Assembly: GCA_046328035.1 (NCBI GenBank)
Contig: JAXLXI010000024.1
Coordinates: forward strand, 4,530 to 68,529
Source: JBGASG01 sp046328035
GTDB lineage: Bacteria > Cyanobacteriota > Vampirovibrionia > Obscuribacterales > Obscuribacteraceae
Length of the DNA: 64,000 nucleotides
Direction of reading: 5' to 3'
In this document: positions 7,591 through 16,131 of the stretch, in pieces
How positions within the stretch are numbered: the first letter of the stretch is position 1
Layout of the letters: every line of letters begins with the position of its first letter
The notes under the pieces: generated by a model
Databases searched by the model: none
The model's input: only the letters and a program-made list of their open reading frames with translations
Told to the model about the DNA's origin: nothing
Made by a program: the position numbers and the translations under genes

Positions 7591-9096
7591 ATGCAACAGC
7601 CAGGACCTCAACCGCACGACGTAGAAGAACACGTTCGCATCGGCGATTTGCTGACGGAAGCCGGCATTGTGACGCGCGGCGACGTGGTTGAGTCGATCCA
7701 GATTTCCAAGCGCATGAACTTGCCGATTGGGCGAGTGCTTGTCATGTCCGGTGTGCTTACCGAGCTGCTTTTGACGGCGGCTTTGCAAGTGCAGGAGATG
7801 CTCAAGGAAAACAAGCTGACCATGGAGCAGGCGCATGAGGTTTTAAATCATGTCCACACGCACCAGTGTTCACTGGATGCGGCGATGGAAGCGGTGGATT
7901 GCAAGCCGACCACTGATTTTTCCCGCAGCAAGCTGGGGCTTTTGCTGGTCGACTCGGATATCGTCACGCCCGAGCAGGTGGAAGAAGCGCTGGCTGCCAG
8001 CTTCGGCAGCGGCATTCCGCTTGGGAGCATGCTGGTTTTGCAGGGGATGCTGTCCGCTCAGCTGTTGCCTGGCATTCTTGACGCTCAGGAGCGTTTGCGA
8101 GCCGGGCGTATAAATCATATTGATGCGGTGGCCGAGATTCGCACGCAGTTCGACTATTGGGCACACGCCAATGATTCCAAGAACAACACGGAGCTGCTCA
8201 CCCTGGGCGAGCAGGGGTCTGCTCCCGGGACGGTGGCTCCGCCCAGTGGCGGCTCGCGCGTAGCCTCGACTGCGTCCAACCGTGACTTTTCCGCTAAAGA
8301 CGCCGGCGGTAAAAAGAAAGGCGGGTCCTCCTCTAGAAAAGATGCCACGGGCACATACCCGCAGCTGGTCATCTCCGGAGAGCATCCGGCGGCGGTTTCG
8401 GGGCAGAACAAGTCAATCGCGTCCGACACGGGCAGCAAGCACAGGGCGGTAGCCGAGACCGGCAAACACAAGGCGGTCTCAGAACCCGCCGGTCACGGGG
8501 CGGCGGCGGGCGGCAAATATGCCAAGCCGATTTCCGCGTCCAAGCCGACTGCCGAAGTCGGCAAAACCAAGCCAACCGACTCGCAAAAGCTCAAGGCTTA
8601 CAGCGACAGTGAATCCAGTGACGAAACCGGCTCCTACGGCGCCATCTCCGGAACCTACGGTTCGGTCGTCGGCGGCGGTGGTGGTCGCTCGTCGCGGCGC
8701 AAGCGCTCGACGGACAAGCCGCCGATTATCTCTTCGCGGAAACCTGCTTATGTGCAAGTTCTCACCGATCCCGAGGACTTCCACCTGGAGAACAACGAAG
8801 ACCTGTCGATGCTTTCGCTTATGGAAATGAGCGGGTTCGGCAACCGCGACGTCATGCTCGAGGGTGTGAAGGCCGCATTCAAGGATGCGGAGACGACAGT
8901 TCGCCTGGCGCAAGTGCTGGGTGTGATCAACAAGAAACATCTGGACGCCGCAGTGCTTTGCTACGCCCTGGTGTCACAGTGGAAGCTGACCATACCGGAG
9001 GCGGTGGGCGTTCTGGCTGAAGTGCGCGTCAGCGAGCAATCGGTCGAGGACGTGTTAGCCAAGCATCATTTGGCCGAAGACGACGAAGAAGACTAA
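7591..9096 (+). CDS. Protein with duplicated MshEN/PilB-N-like domains, no ATPase
   Basis: The start is taken as ATG 7591 because AGGGA lies 7-8 bp upstream; a GTG at 7567 in the same frame is the alternative. About 501 residues. Two similar helical units near the N-terminus (HVRIGDLLTEAGIVTRGDVV and LGLLLVDSDIVTPEQVEEAL, each followed by IPLG/LPIG-x-V/M-L) resemble the N-terminal domain of type II secretion/type IV pilus ATPases (MshEN, GspE-N). A long Ser/Thr/Lys/Gly-rich linker follows (about 190-385), with repeated KHRAVAETGKHKAVSEPAGH-like segments. The C-terminus is a third helical unit (about 400-500). There is no Walker A, so it is not a motor. MshEN domains bind cyclic di-GMP in characterised proteins; whether this one does is inference. 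Confidence 0.7.
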   Translation: MQQPGPQPHDVEEHVRIGDLLTEAGIVTRGDVVESIQISKRMNLPIGRVLVMSGVLTELLLTAALQVQEMLKENKLTMEQAHEVLNHVHTHQCSLDAAMEAVDCKPTTDFSRSKLGLLLVDSDIVTPEQVEEALAASFGSGIPLGSMLVLQGMLSAQLLPGILDAQERLRAGRINHIDAVAEIRTQFDYWAHANDSKNNTELLTLGEQGSAPGTVAPPSGGSRVASTASNRDFSAKDAGGKKKGGSSSRKDATGTYPQLVISGEHPAAVSGQNKSIASDTGSKHRAVAETGKHKAVSEPAGHGAAAGGKYAKPISASKPTAEVGKTKPTDSQKLKAYSDSESSDETGSYGAISGTYGSVVGGGGGRSSRRKRSTDKPPIISSRKPAYVQVLTDPEDFHLENNEDLSMLSLMEMSGFGNRDVMLEGVKAAFKDAETTVRLAQVLGVINKKHLDAAVLCYALVSQWKLTIPEAVGVLAEVRVSEQSVEDVLAKHHLAEDDEED

Positions 9097-9209
9097 CCGC
9101 ACCATATGCGGTGCTCGGTGACTGCCGTTACACCTATGCTGAAAGTGGAAACCTTTTTTAGTCCCGTCGTCATATTATCAAAGTTTTCAGGTTGGAGGTT
9201 GGACAGATC

Positions 9210-9992
9210 GTGCTGCCACTAGGTGATGATGATTCCGGTTACAACACGCCCGCTGTAGTGACAATCTTGCTGATCGCGGCCAATGTTCTGGTGTTCATTC
9301 TGTTTCAGGGAATGGGTACGAACGATCAATTTACCTATGCGTGGGCGACGGTGCCGTATGAGATTTTGACCGGCACGGATGTTGCCCGCACCGTCTTCAT
9401 CAATGATCCACTGAGTGGCGACGCCATCGGTAAGATCGCCTTGCAGCCGACTCCGATATCGGTCTACCTGACTCTCTTCACATCGATGTTCATGCATGGC
9501 GGCTGGGAACACCTTTTTGGCAACATGCTGTTTCTCTATATTTTCGGCGACAACGTGGAGCACCGTATGGGCTCCGGTAAGTTTCTTCTCTTCTACCTGT
9601 TGTGCGGCTTGGGCGCTGACTTTGCGCAAATTGCTGCGACCGCGCTTTTCGGCGGCAACCAGTTTATCCCCAGTCTGGGAGCATCGGGAGCCATTTCCGG
9701 AGTGCTGGCCGGTTATCTGGTGCTGTTCCCGCAGCAGCGGGTGCGGGTGCTGATGTTCAACACCCTGCAGCAGGTGCCCGCGTTCGTCGCCATCGGTGCC
9801 TGGTTCCTTTTCCAGCTGGTCAGCGGACTGGGCGTATTGGGCGATTCATCGCAGGTCGGCGGCGTGGCTTACGCCGCTCACATCGGCGGTTTCGTCCTCG
9901 GGTTTGTCCTGGTGCGCATGTTCGCCGGTGCCGACAACAACCAGGGTGCAACTGCACCAAGTTCGTCATTCGAACGTATGTATTACCGCTAG
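9210..9992 (+). CDS. Rhomboid-family intramembrane serine protease
   Basis: The start is taken as GTG 9210 because GGAGG lies 11 bp upstream; an in-frame TTG at 9192 would overlap that ribosome site. About 260 residues with six or more membrane segments. Diagnostic rhomboid features: FTSMFMHGGWEHLFGNMLFL (His/Asn region of TM2), the catalytic serine in GASGAISG (Ser159), and the catalytic histidine in YAAHIGGF (His224). The first cytoplasmic stretch is short. Rhomboids cut single-span substrates within the membrane. It stands alone here, following the MshEN-like gene after 113 bp. Confidence 0.93.
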   Translation: MLPLGDDDSGYNTPAVVTILLIAANVLVFILFQGMGTNDQFTYAWATVPYEILTGTDVARTVFINDPLSGDAIGKIALQPTPISVYLTLFTSMFMHGGWEHLFGNMLFLYIFGDNVEHRMGSGKFLLFYLLCGLGADFAQIAATALFGGNQFIPSLGASGAISGVLAGYLVLFPQQRVRVLMFNTLQQVPAFVAIGAWFLFQLVSGLGVLGDSSQVGGVAYAAHIGGFVLGFVLVRMFAGADNNQGATAPSSSFERMYYR

Positions 9993-10003
9993 CGCTTTCT
10001 CGT

Positions 10004-10924
10004 TTAGCGGTATTCGTTGAGCGTGTCCGTCAACAGCTTGTCGCCATCGCGCTGCGAGCTTTCGATACGCGGATCGACGGCATCCGAATCCAGCTCGCGC
10101 GCCGACTTGAACCAGGGCGGGTTGCTGAGCAGTGTGCGTTTCTTCAATTTCTTCGGCTTGAAGATGAACTTAATGGCGTGGCCTGGTGACAGTATGCCGA
10201 GCAGCAATGCCGTTTTGACGAAACCGATCGACTTGCCGTCGGCGACGGTGAACCGCTGTTGCTGTCCTTCTTCATCGAAAGCAAGCGACACATTGATGGT
10301 CATCTCGCGGGGCAACGCTGCTTCTTCAGTCAGAACTTTGGTTTCGTATTGCGGTGCGGGCAGCGGATAGGCCCGAGCAGTCGTCGGACTCTCGCTGGAG
10401 CTGGCATTGCGATTGCCAGTCTGCGGTGGTGTTGCCGATTGAGATGGTGACGGCAGTGGCACCGGACCACCCTGTTCGGACCATTCGCGGTAATACCGGC
10501 GGGCATCGGCCGTCAGTTCTAGCTCGCGCTGTTTGTTCAGGAGGTGCTGAACGATAACGAAAGTGAGCAGCGCGTTGACCAGGAAGCCGCCCAGCGTGAT
10601 CACATAGATCCCATCTACAAAGACGGGCGATTGTGCCGGCGCTTTCAACGCCGCCATCAGCATCACGGTGTGGATGATGGTGGTGACGAAGAATGCGCAG
10701 CAGGCGACGATGTGCTTGCGCGACGGCGCGATTAATGCCGCCAGCACAATAAATAAGGTTGAGCCCGCCCAGTCGGTGATCACCCCGGCGGGCATCGGGC
10801 CCATATTGCCGGGCAGGTGGCTGAGCATCGACAGCACACCCGCATAGCCCAAGTACGCGACAGGCAGTATCAGAGCCCATCTCAACCCAGAATTCATCTT
10901 CGATTTGTTTTCAGCGCAACCCAC
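10004..10924 (-). CDS. Four-helix membrane protein of unknown function
   Basis: The GTG start at 10924 is preceded by AAAGG at suitable spacing; an internal ATG at 10897 is possible. 306 residues with four hydrophobic segments in the first half (about 14-38, 45-65, 72-95 and 103-127), then a charged linker with Pro/Ser/Gln. The cytoplasmic-looking C-terminus has a beta-rich segment with INVSLAFDEEGQQQRFTVAD and a basic end KPKKLKKRTLLSNPPWF. The C-terminus converges with the rhomboid gene, 11 bp apart. I recognise no family. Confidence 0.7.
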   Translation of the reverse strand: MGCAENKSKMNSGLRWALILPVAYLGYAGVLSMLSHLPGNMGPMPAGVITDWAGSTLFIVLAALIAPSRKHIVACCAFFVTTIIHTVMLMAALKAPAQSPVFVDGIYVITLGGFLVNALLTFVIVQHLLNKQRELELTADARRYYREWSEQGGPVPLPSPSQSATPPQTGNRNASSSESPTTARAYPLPAPQYETKVLTEEAALPREMTINVSLAFDEEGQQQRFTVADGKSIGFVKTALLLGILSPGHAIKFIFKPKKLKKRTLLSNPPWFKSARELDSDAVDPRIESSQRDGDKLLTDTLNEYR

Positions 10925-11020
10925 GACAGCGACCTTTCCAGCCCAGTTGGCTCGATGCTAACACGAAGAAGCAAAGACAAGCATATTTTTAATGATGCGG
11001 CATGTCAGTAGGGCGCCCGG

Positions 11021-11506
11021 CTAGCTGGCGCGTTCAGCATCGAGAGCTTGGTGAGCATCGAGCGCTTTCTGGTAGCGATTGGCGTGATACGCCTCAACCA
11101 GCTTCAAAGCTTTGAATCGCTTGGCTGCTTGTTCGAAGATACCCGCGTGCTCTCTAGACTCTGCGGCTTGCTCGATGAACTCGTCGACGGCCGCCTGTTC
11201 GCCTTCTTCGCGTGCAATGCGCTCGAACTCCGGATACATCTCATTGGTCTCGTAGAGTTCGCCTTCGATAGCGAGTTCTAGAAGTTTTTCGACGGTCATG
11301 CCCTCTGATGGATAGATGAGTTCCAGGTGTGCGAAGGCATGCCCGGTTTCTTCATGGGCGGTCTTTTCGAAAAGTGCGGCCACTTCTTCATTGCCCAGCT
11401 TGCGCGCGATTTTGGCAAAATAGAGATATTTGCGATTGGCCATTGATTCGCCGGCGAAGGCGGAATGCAGGTTCTCAGCGGTTTTTGATTTGTTGTTACC
11501 ACTCAT
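11021..11506 (-). CDS. Rubrerythrin-type di-iron protein lacking rubredoxin domain
   Basis: 161 residues, with a strong ribosome site (GGAGG) before the ATG at 11506. The four-helix ferritin-like fold is visible from paired metal ligands: FAGESMANRKYLYFAKIA (first Glu), ALFEKTAHEETGHAFAHLEL (EETGH), a third helix with YPEFERIAREEGEQAA, and EQAAESREHAGIFEQAAKRF (ExxxH). Typical rubrerythrins are about 190 residues and end in a CxxC...CxxC rubredoxin module; this protein has no cysteine, so it would need an external electron donor. Rubrerythrins reduce hydrogen peroxide. It is downstream of a PerR-like regulator on the same strand, which fits peroxide control. Confidence 0.9.
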   Translation of the reverse strand: MSGNNKSKTAENLHSAFAGESMANRKYLYFAKIARKLGNEEVAALFEKTAHEETGHAFAHLELIYPSEGMTVEKLLELAIEGELYETNEMYPEFERIAREEGEQAAVDEFIEQAAESREHAGIFEQAAKRFKALKLVEAYHANRYQKALDAHQALDAERAS

Positions 11507-11557
11507 GATCGGACCTCCAGGTGTGATGCTGATTTGTGTGATTGCGCGAGGCTGTCC

Positions 11558-11585
11558 ATGCGCGTTTCTTTGAGGAAACGCGCAT
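11558..11585. promoter_or_regulatory. Perfect 11-bp hairpin between PerR-like gene and rubrerythrin
   Basis: ATGCGCGTTTC at 11558-11568 pairs exactly with GAAACGCGCAT at 11575-11585 across a 6-nt loop. It sits 60 nt downstream of the regulator's stop and upstream of the rubrerythrin start (minus-strand reading). No U-rich run follows, so it is either a weak terminator/attenuator or an operator. Confidence 0.5.
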
Positions 11586-11646
11586 GCGCGCCGACGCGGC
11601 GAGAGCTGTCTCGCGGCGCCGTTATGCCATTATGGTTTGCGGTCGG

Positions 11647-12048
11647 CTACTCTTCTACTTCACCGTAGAACGTAACCTGATAGTTGTGCACTTTGAAGTT
11701 CTTGCCGAGATGCTGCGTCAATTCGGGCACCATCTCTTTTGGAACATCCAGAATTCGCCCCGTTTTCACATCTATAAAATGATGGTGCTCGGTAAGGTTG
11801 GCGTCGTAGCGAGCCGCCGCCGGATCTGTGTACATCTCGCGCACGACGCCCGCTTTTACGAGCGCGTTGAGCGTGTTGTAAACGGTGGCCCGCGAAAGAG
11901 CGACCGGCAGTGAGTTTTCTACAGCCAGAAACACCTCTTCCGCTGTCGGATGGCTTTCTGTCTCTAACACGAACTGGGTGATCACCACACGTTGCGGTGT
12001 GGGTTTGAGTCCCTTACTGTCGAGTAACTGCTCTGCCAGACTTTTCAC
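11647..12048 (-). CDS. Fur-family regulator, PerR-like, without cysteines
   Basis: 133 residues with a GTG start at 12048. The winged-helix DNA-binding half includes KGLKPTPQRVVITQFVL, SHPTAEEVF and ALSRATVYNTLNALVKAG, the recognition-helix signature of Fur proteins. The metal-sensing half keeps the PerR-type ligand set: His in SHPTAEEV, Asp in YDANLTEHHHF, two His in HHHF, and the Asp in IDVKTGRI. It has no CxxC pairs at all, so the structural zinc site of classic PerR/Fur is absent; the C-terminus stops after GEVEE. A 7-2-7 inverted repeat lies 27 bp upstream and is a likely autoregulatory operator. The linked rubrerythrin is the expected peroxide-regulon target. Confidence 0.88.
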   Translation of the reverse strand: MKSLAEQLLDSKGLKPTPQRVVITQFVLETESHPTAEEVFLAVENSLPVALSRATVYNTLNALVKAGVVREMYTDPAAARYDANLTEHHHFIDVKTGRILDVPKEMVPELTQHLGKNFKVHNYQVTFYGEVEE

Positions 12049-12057
12049 GGGTCAACC

Positions 12058-12090
12058 TTAGAATTCCTATGCACTTAGAATACATTCTAA
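12058..12090. promoter_or_regulatory. Candidate PerR/Fur operator
   Basis: TTAGAATACATTCTAA at 12075-12090 is a perfect 7-2-7 inverted repeat, close to the PerR box of Bacillus (a 7-1-7 TTATAAT repeat). A further half-site TTAGAAT lies at 12058-12064, 17 bp away. The position just upstream of the regulator's start (12048, minus strand) fits autoregulation. Confidence 0.65.
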
Positions 12091-12170
12091 ACGGCGAGTC
12101 TGTCAAGCGACTGCGTACTGGTATTTCGCCCGGGTAAAGTCTTCCGACCAGGCGAAACTTCGTGCGGAAT

Positions 12171-12215
12171 TGTGCGTAATAGCGCACTGATATCTGGAAG
12201 CACAACTGTTATGGT
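12171..12215 (+). promoter_or_regulatory. Array promoter copy 1 (upstream of S1)
   Basis: TGTGCGTAATAGCGCAC (inverted repeat GTGCG...CGCAC) at 12171-12187 is followed by a -35-like CTGATA (12187-12192), a 17-bp spacer, and a -10-like TATGGT (12210-12215). It matches copies at 13155 and 16886 in layout; the -35 and -10 of this copy are more divergent. It drives the gene starting at 12321. Confidence 0.6.
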
Positions 12216-12320
12216 TCAACCAATCCCGCCCATCCTCGTCTGAACGCACCTTTGCGGTTCGGTTGGGCACCGTCGCCGATTTTTTCTCGCTCCTCTCCCT
12301 ATAAGAAGGACGTTACTACC

Positions 12321-13139
12321 ATGGCTGATTTACACCACGAGCCGCCCAAGCCGACTAACCCCATCGACAATCACGAACCGGCAATTGTCAGAGTGCTGGA
12401 GAACTTCGTTCATGATATTTTGGGCGGCGGCGGCAAGTCTATCTGGAACATTGCGCAGAATCTGGCTGATGATGTGCATCTGCAGACCGTCAGATGTGGC
12501 GGACGAACCGGCGATGCCACCACTGTCGCCGCCGGTGCCGACACCGCAGGTGGAAACATAGTTGCAGGGCTAGCGTTGAGTGATCGTGGACCGATAAAGA
12601 ATATCCAGTTTCCGAATGGCTGGCAGCAAACCGACTCCACGGCCGGCGGCGTCGGCAATCGCAGCGTCGAGACATACGGACCAGCCGGCGATAACTCAGT
12701 GGGCATCAGTGTTTTCTACGGCGGTTTGCCGACTGCTGATGCAGGCGCCAAAGCCTTTACGCAACTCTTAAAAGATAAGCCTGCCACCAATGGTCCGCAA
12801 ACGCTCACCGCCGATGAGATCAAGAGTGTCGCCGACGCGCTTGGGCGGCTGAACGTGGGCGACAACCAGTACACTAATACCGGCAGATATCGCCCGCCCG
12901 TCTTCCACATCGACAGCGCGCGCACCGTTCAGGTGAATGGGCGCACAGTGCTTTCGGTGGAGGGAGCCTTCGTCGACATGAACGGCAAGCCGGTAAAAGG
13001 ATTCAACGGCGTTTTCGCCGATACAGACGGCACCGGAAAACGTATCCAGCAGGTCTATCTGCAAGGAGCTCCGGACAGGCTGTCGCAATACAAGAGACAG
13101 TTCGACCAGACGCTGTCATCTATAGAGTGGAAGCCCTAG
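12321..13139 (+). CDS. S1: small array protein, unknown family (orphan copy)
   Basis: ATG 12321 is chosen; AAGGA lies about 10 bp upstream. 272 residues, no signal peptide or membrane helix. It is clearly homologous to S2 (16132) and S3 (19780): shared blocks include RGPIKNIQFPNGWQQTDS, VGISVFYGGLPTADAGAKAF, QTLTADEIKSVADALGRLNV, GDNQYTNTGRYRPPVF, VQVNGRTVLSVEGAF, GVFADTDGTGKRIQQVYL and a final SSIEWK. Its N-terminus is about 30 residues longer than in the paralogues and contains NFVHDILGGGGKSIWNIAQN. The C-terminal half (self-strand, NGRTVLSVEG, QQVYLQGAP, final Ser-Ile-x-Trp) looks like a MOG1/PsbP-like beta-sandwich, but that is only inferred. Unlike S2 and S3 it has no large gene in front of it, only its own promoter copy. 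Confidence 0.8.
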   Translation: MADLHHEPPKPTNPIDNHEPAIVRVLENFVHDILGGGGKSIWNIAQNLADDVHLQTVRCGGRTGDATTVAAGADTAGGNIVAGLALSDRGPIKNIQFPNGWQQTDSTAGGVGNRSVETYGPAGDNSVGISVFYGGLPTADAGAKAFTQLLKDKPATNGPQTLTADEIKSVADALGRLNVGDNQYTNTGRYRPPVFHIDSARTVQVNGRTVLSVEGAFVDMNGKPVKGFNGVFADTDGTGKRIQQVYLQGAPDRLSQYKRQFDQTLSSIEWKP

Positions 13140-13154
13140 GGGCACAAGTGTAAG

Positions 13155-13199
13155 TGTGCGTAATAGCGCACCGACAAATCCATTGTCCTTTGTTATCTT
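13155..13199 (+). promoter_or_regulatory. Array promoter copy 2 (upstream of L1)
   Basis: TGTGCGTAATAGCGCAC at 13155-13171, -35-like CCGACA at 13171-13176, 17-bp spacer, -10-like TATCTT at 13194-13199. The first 24 bases are identical to copy 3. The inverted repeat abuts and overlaps the -35, the position expected for a repressor or a closely placed activator. A leader of about 175 nt separates it from the L1 start codon. Confidence 0.72.
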
Positions 13200-13260
13200 A
13201 AGCACATACCCGCCTAATAGTCCTCTCTTGCAACTTCGCGTTCATACCGAGTGCAAGACC

Positions 13261-13300
13261 GTTCCGCATCCGTTCCCACCGTTCCGCATCCGTTCCCACC
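13261..13300. repeat. 20-bp tandem duplication in the L1 leader
   Basis: GTTCCGCATCCGTTCCCACC occurs twice head to tail (13261-13280, 13281-13300), and a third copy begins (GTTCC) before diverging. It lies in the untranslated leader of L1, upstream of a small CCAC...GTGG hairpin (13311-13322) that is also present in the L2 leader. Confidence 0.85.
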
Positions 13301-13380
13301 GTTCCCCAAACCACATTCGTGGTGTGGCACTTGTTGTGCGTTTCTCCGCCAGCAACAGCCGCTCTGCAAGGAGCTTTACT

Positions 13381-16071
13381 ATGTCTTCCGAAACAGCCGA
13401 TGTCCGTGTGGCACAGCAACCGCAAGACCAGGATAACCAGGGCAACCAGCCGGCGGACAAGCCCGTCTTCAAACCCGGCAATCTGGACGGTACCGATGCA
13501 GACACAGCAAAGCTGAACATGCTCGACATGTACGAGCAGTTCGCCGCCAGCCACGACCCGGACGAAATCAAAGGACTGCGCCTGGCGGCGGTAGTGGTGG
13601 CAAGTTTCGCTGCCAAGGCTATCGATGCCGACGGCAAGGTGCCGGTGGCGACTTTAACAAATGATGGCTCCATCAATTTCGATGCGCCCAACGAAGCCGT
13701 CACCAAACCCGGTGGCGATCCGACCGAACGCACTCGTCCGGACGATGATGACAGCGGTAACAACCCCGAAGGCAAGGTAATCAAAGACGATCAGGGCCGC
13801 GTAATCGAAGTCGATTACCCCAACGGCACATCGCGCAAATTTGGTTATGGCGAAGACGGCAAACTGAATTCGATCACGCAGCCGGACGGCAAGACGATCA
13901 TTCTCAAGGACGGCAAATGGATTAACGTGCCGCCTCCAGAGCAGCAAGGCGGCGCCGGCGGAAGCGGTCATCCTGGCAAAGGCGGTGGTGCCGGTGGTGG
14001 CGCGAAACCAGGACACGACGGCAGCAGCGACAATCAAGTGCGCCCGGACGGCGCCGACGGCAAGCCTATCCCGGATCAGAGCGACAAAATTCCGGATAGC
14101 GTCGGCAAGGGATTGGGCGACGTGTTCAATTCCATGAACAAGGGCGTCGACATCGTCGATCCGGTAGTTTCGGAAGACGGCACATTCACTTACCACACCC
14201 GCGACGGCAACGAAGTCAAAGTCTTCACCAACGGCACCTCCTGGATCCACGACGAGAAATCCGGTTCGTACGTCAACAAAGATGCCGATGGACGGGTGGA
14301 AAGCATTGTTTCCCCGAATGCCGAAGTGCAACAGTTTCACTATAACGAAAAGGGAGAACTCGATACATATACGCACAACGGCGAAAGCTTCTACCTGAAA
14401 GACGGTAAATGGCAAACCGCCGATGGCAAGCCGGCACCAATCTCAGAAATCAAAGTCGACGACAAAGGCGTCGTCACCTACAAAAATGACAAAGACGGTT
14501 CGATAGAAAAAAGACCGGACGGCACGCAAACAATTACTAATGCCAACGGCTCACATCAGGAACTCGATGCCAAAGGCAATGTCACTGAGTTCACCAGCGC
14601 CGATGGTCGCGTCAAGCGCACTTATGAATACGACGAAAACGGCAAGCTGAAGTCGGTCAGTGATAAGAACGGCAACAAGTTCACCGACAACGGCGACGGC
14701 ACCTGGACCGACAAAGACGGCAACAAAGTTACTAACTTCAAAATCGAATCCGACGGACGCCTGCAGTACACAGACAAAGACGGACACATCGTTGTCCAGA
14801 ACACCGACGGCAACACCTCCACCACCACCAAGACCGAAGAGCAACTTATCAAGGATGCAGAATACCTGCACCTGGCCATGTACCTGCCCGGTTTCCTCTC
14901 AGGTCCCGCCAGCAGCATCATCGATAAGCAACTGGGCGATTTGAGTCCGGCCGACCGCATCGCGCTTCAGCAGGTCTATGAGAAGAAGTATGGTTCCAAA
15001 TTGACCGACGACCTGGTCAAGGAATTTGGTTGGGACAACGTCGGCAAGACGTTGGAAGGCATGGAAGCCGCCAATCTCATGGATCATGCCGCGCGCGACT
15101 TGCCGCCGGAAGAGCGCCAGGAGTTTCTGACCAACCTCAACACATTCCTCGACCGTGCCCACAAGTCGGGCATGAGTTCGGAAGAAATCGCCAAGACACT
15201 GGCTGCCACCGATCGCCTGTTCACAGCTACCGACGGCAAAGTCGATGCGCACCTGCGCCACGTTCTGGCTCGCCAGATGATGGCGTTTGCCGCCAACCCG
15301 TCGAGTATCGATCAGGGTTCGCACCTCACCTGCAATATCACCGATGTCGAAAACATCACCTGGACCCGCAACCCGTCGGTGGCTGCGCAGATGGTGGCAG
15401 ACATGGCGCTGAACGGCGAATGGACCGCGCCCGATGGACACAAGGTGACGATTCCCCCGCAGAACTTTGTGCCGCAAGAAGGATCCTACGACAGCACCAA
15501 CTCAAACGAGCGCCTCTTCGCCTCGCAAATCTTCCAGGCAACCGCGCTCACCGACTGGGGCAGCCGCCAGAAACCACCGATTTACTACATGCAAGGACAA
15601 CCGGATGCGCAGAACAGCACCGGTGAATACTGGACCGACAAAGACGGCAACCTGATCATGGAAAAGGACAAGGACGGCAATGACGTTCCGAAAGGATTCC
15701 ATGGGTGGGGAGACGACCAGATTGTTGAAGAACTGCGCCGCTTGAATGGCGACGACAGCCGCTACTTGGTGCACAAGGACGGCGGTGGCGGAGACAACAT
15801 CACCACGTTCGAGAACGAAGAGCAATTCCGCCAGGCCCTCGAGAAAGCCAAAGCCGACGGCAAGATGCCGATCATCCTTGTGGTGGCAGCCGGCGATCCG
15901 GTGTTCGGCGGCAGCGCGCAACCCGGAAAAGACGGTCATGGACTCAACCACGTGGTGGTCATCTCCGACTACAATCCGGTCACCGGACAGGTGAGAGTGG
16001 ACAACTCCTGGGGTGACGGCAACGATCAGTGGGTCAACCTCGGCAACCTCTATCAGGCAACCAGGCCGTAA
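13381..16071 (+). CDS. L1: YD/RHS-like repeat protein with C-terminal papain-like domain
   Basis: ATG 13381 follows AAGGAG by 7 nt; longer in-frame readings start inside the leader and are rejected. 896 residues, acidic/polar N-terminus, no Sec signal or membrane helix. Residues about 138-175 and 258-488 are YD/RHS-like beta repeats (SRKFGYGEDGKLNSITQPDG, RTYEYDENGKL, WTDKDGNKV), separated by a Gly/Lys-rich linker. About 490-640 is helical (LSPADRIALQQVYEKKYGSK). The last 250 residues match a papain-like peptidase core: Gln645 and Cys651 in DQGSHLTCN with the six-residue Q-to-C spacing of papain, His857 in LNHVVVISDY, and Asn875 in VDNSWGD. L2 keeps all four. Family members process proteins; the target here is unknown. 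S2 starts 60 bp downstream, likely the same transcript. Confidence 0.85.
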   Translation: MSSETADVRVAQQPQDQDNQGNQPADKPVFKPGNLDGTDADTAKLNMLDMYEQFAASHDPDEIKGLRLAAVVVASFAAKAIDADGKVPVATLTNDGSINFDAPNEAVTKPGGDPTERTRPDDDDSGNNPEGKVIKDDQGRVIEVDYPNGTSRKFGYGEDGKLNSITQPDGKTIILKDGKWINVPPPEQQGGAGGSGHPGKGGGAGGGAKPGHDGSSDNQVRPDGADGKPIPDQSDKIPDSVGKGLGDVFNSMNKGVDIVDPVVSEDGTFTYHTRDGNEVKVFTNGTSWIHDEKSGSYVNKDADGRVESIVSPNAEVQQFHYNEKGELDTYTHNGESFYLKDGKWQTADGKPAPISEIKVDDKGVVTYKNDKDGSIEKRPDGTQTITNANGSHQELDAKGNVTEFTSADGRVKRTYEYDENGKLKSVSDKNGNKFTDNGDGTWTDKDGNKVTNFKIESDGRLQYTDKDGHIVVQNTDGNTSTTTKTEEQLIKDAEYLHLAMYLPGFLSGPASSIIDKQLGDLSPADRIALQQVYEKKYGSKLTDDLVKEFGWDNVGKTLEGMEAANLMDHAARDLPPEERQEFLTNLNTFLDRAHKSGMSSEEIAKTLAATDRLFTATDGKVDAHLRHVLARQMMAFAANPSSIDQGSHLTCNITDVENITWTRNPSVAAQMVADMALNGEWTAPDGHKVTIPPQNFVPQEGSYDSTNSNERLFASQIFQATALTDWGSRQKPPIYYMQGQPDAQNSTGEYWTDKDGNLIMEKDKDGNDVPKGFHGWGDDQIVEELRRLNGDDSRYLVHKDGGGGDNITTFENEEQFRQALEKAKADGKMPIILVVAAGDPVFGGSAQPGKDGHGLNHVVVISDYNPVTGQVRVDNSWGDGNDQWVNLGNLYQATRP

Positions 16072-16131
16072 GCTCCACTAGCACTTGCGACAACAGCGCC
16101 ACCACTTTTAACTCGCCGAGAGGGCACCACG

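Noticed and set aside
12252..12320. Longer start for S1
   Set aside because: It would place the coding start close to the promoter, lacks a ribosome site, and S2/S3 align with the ATG 12321 start.
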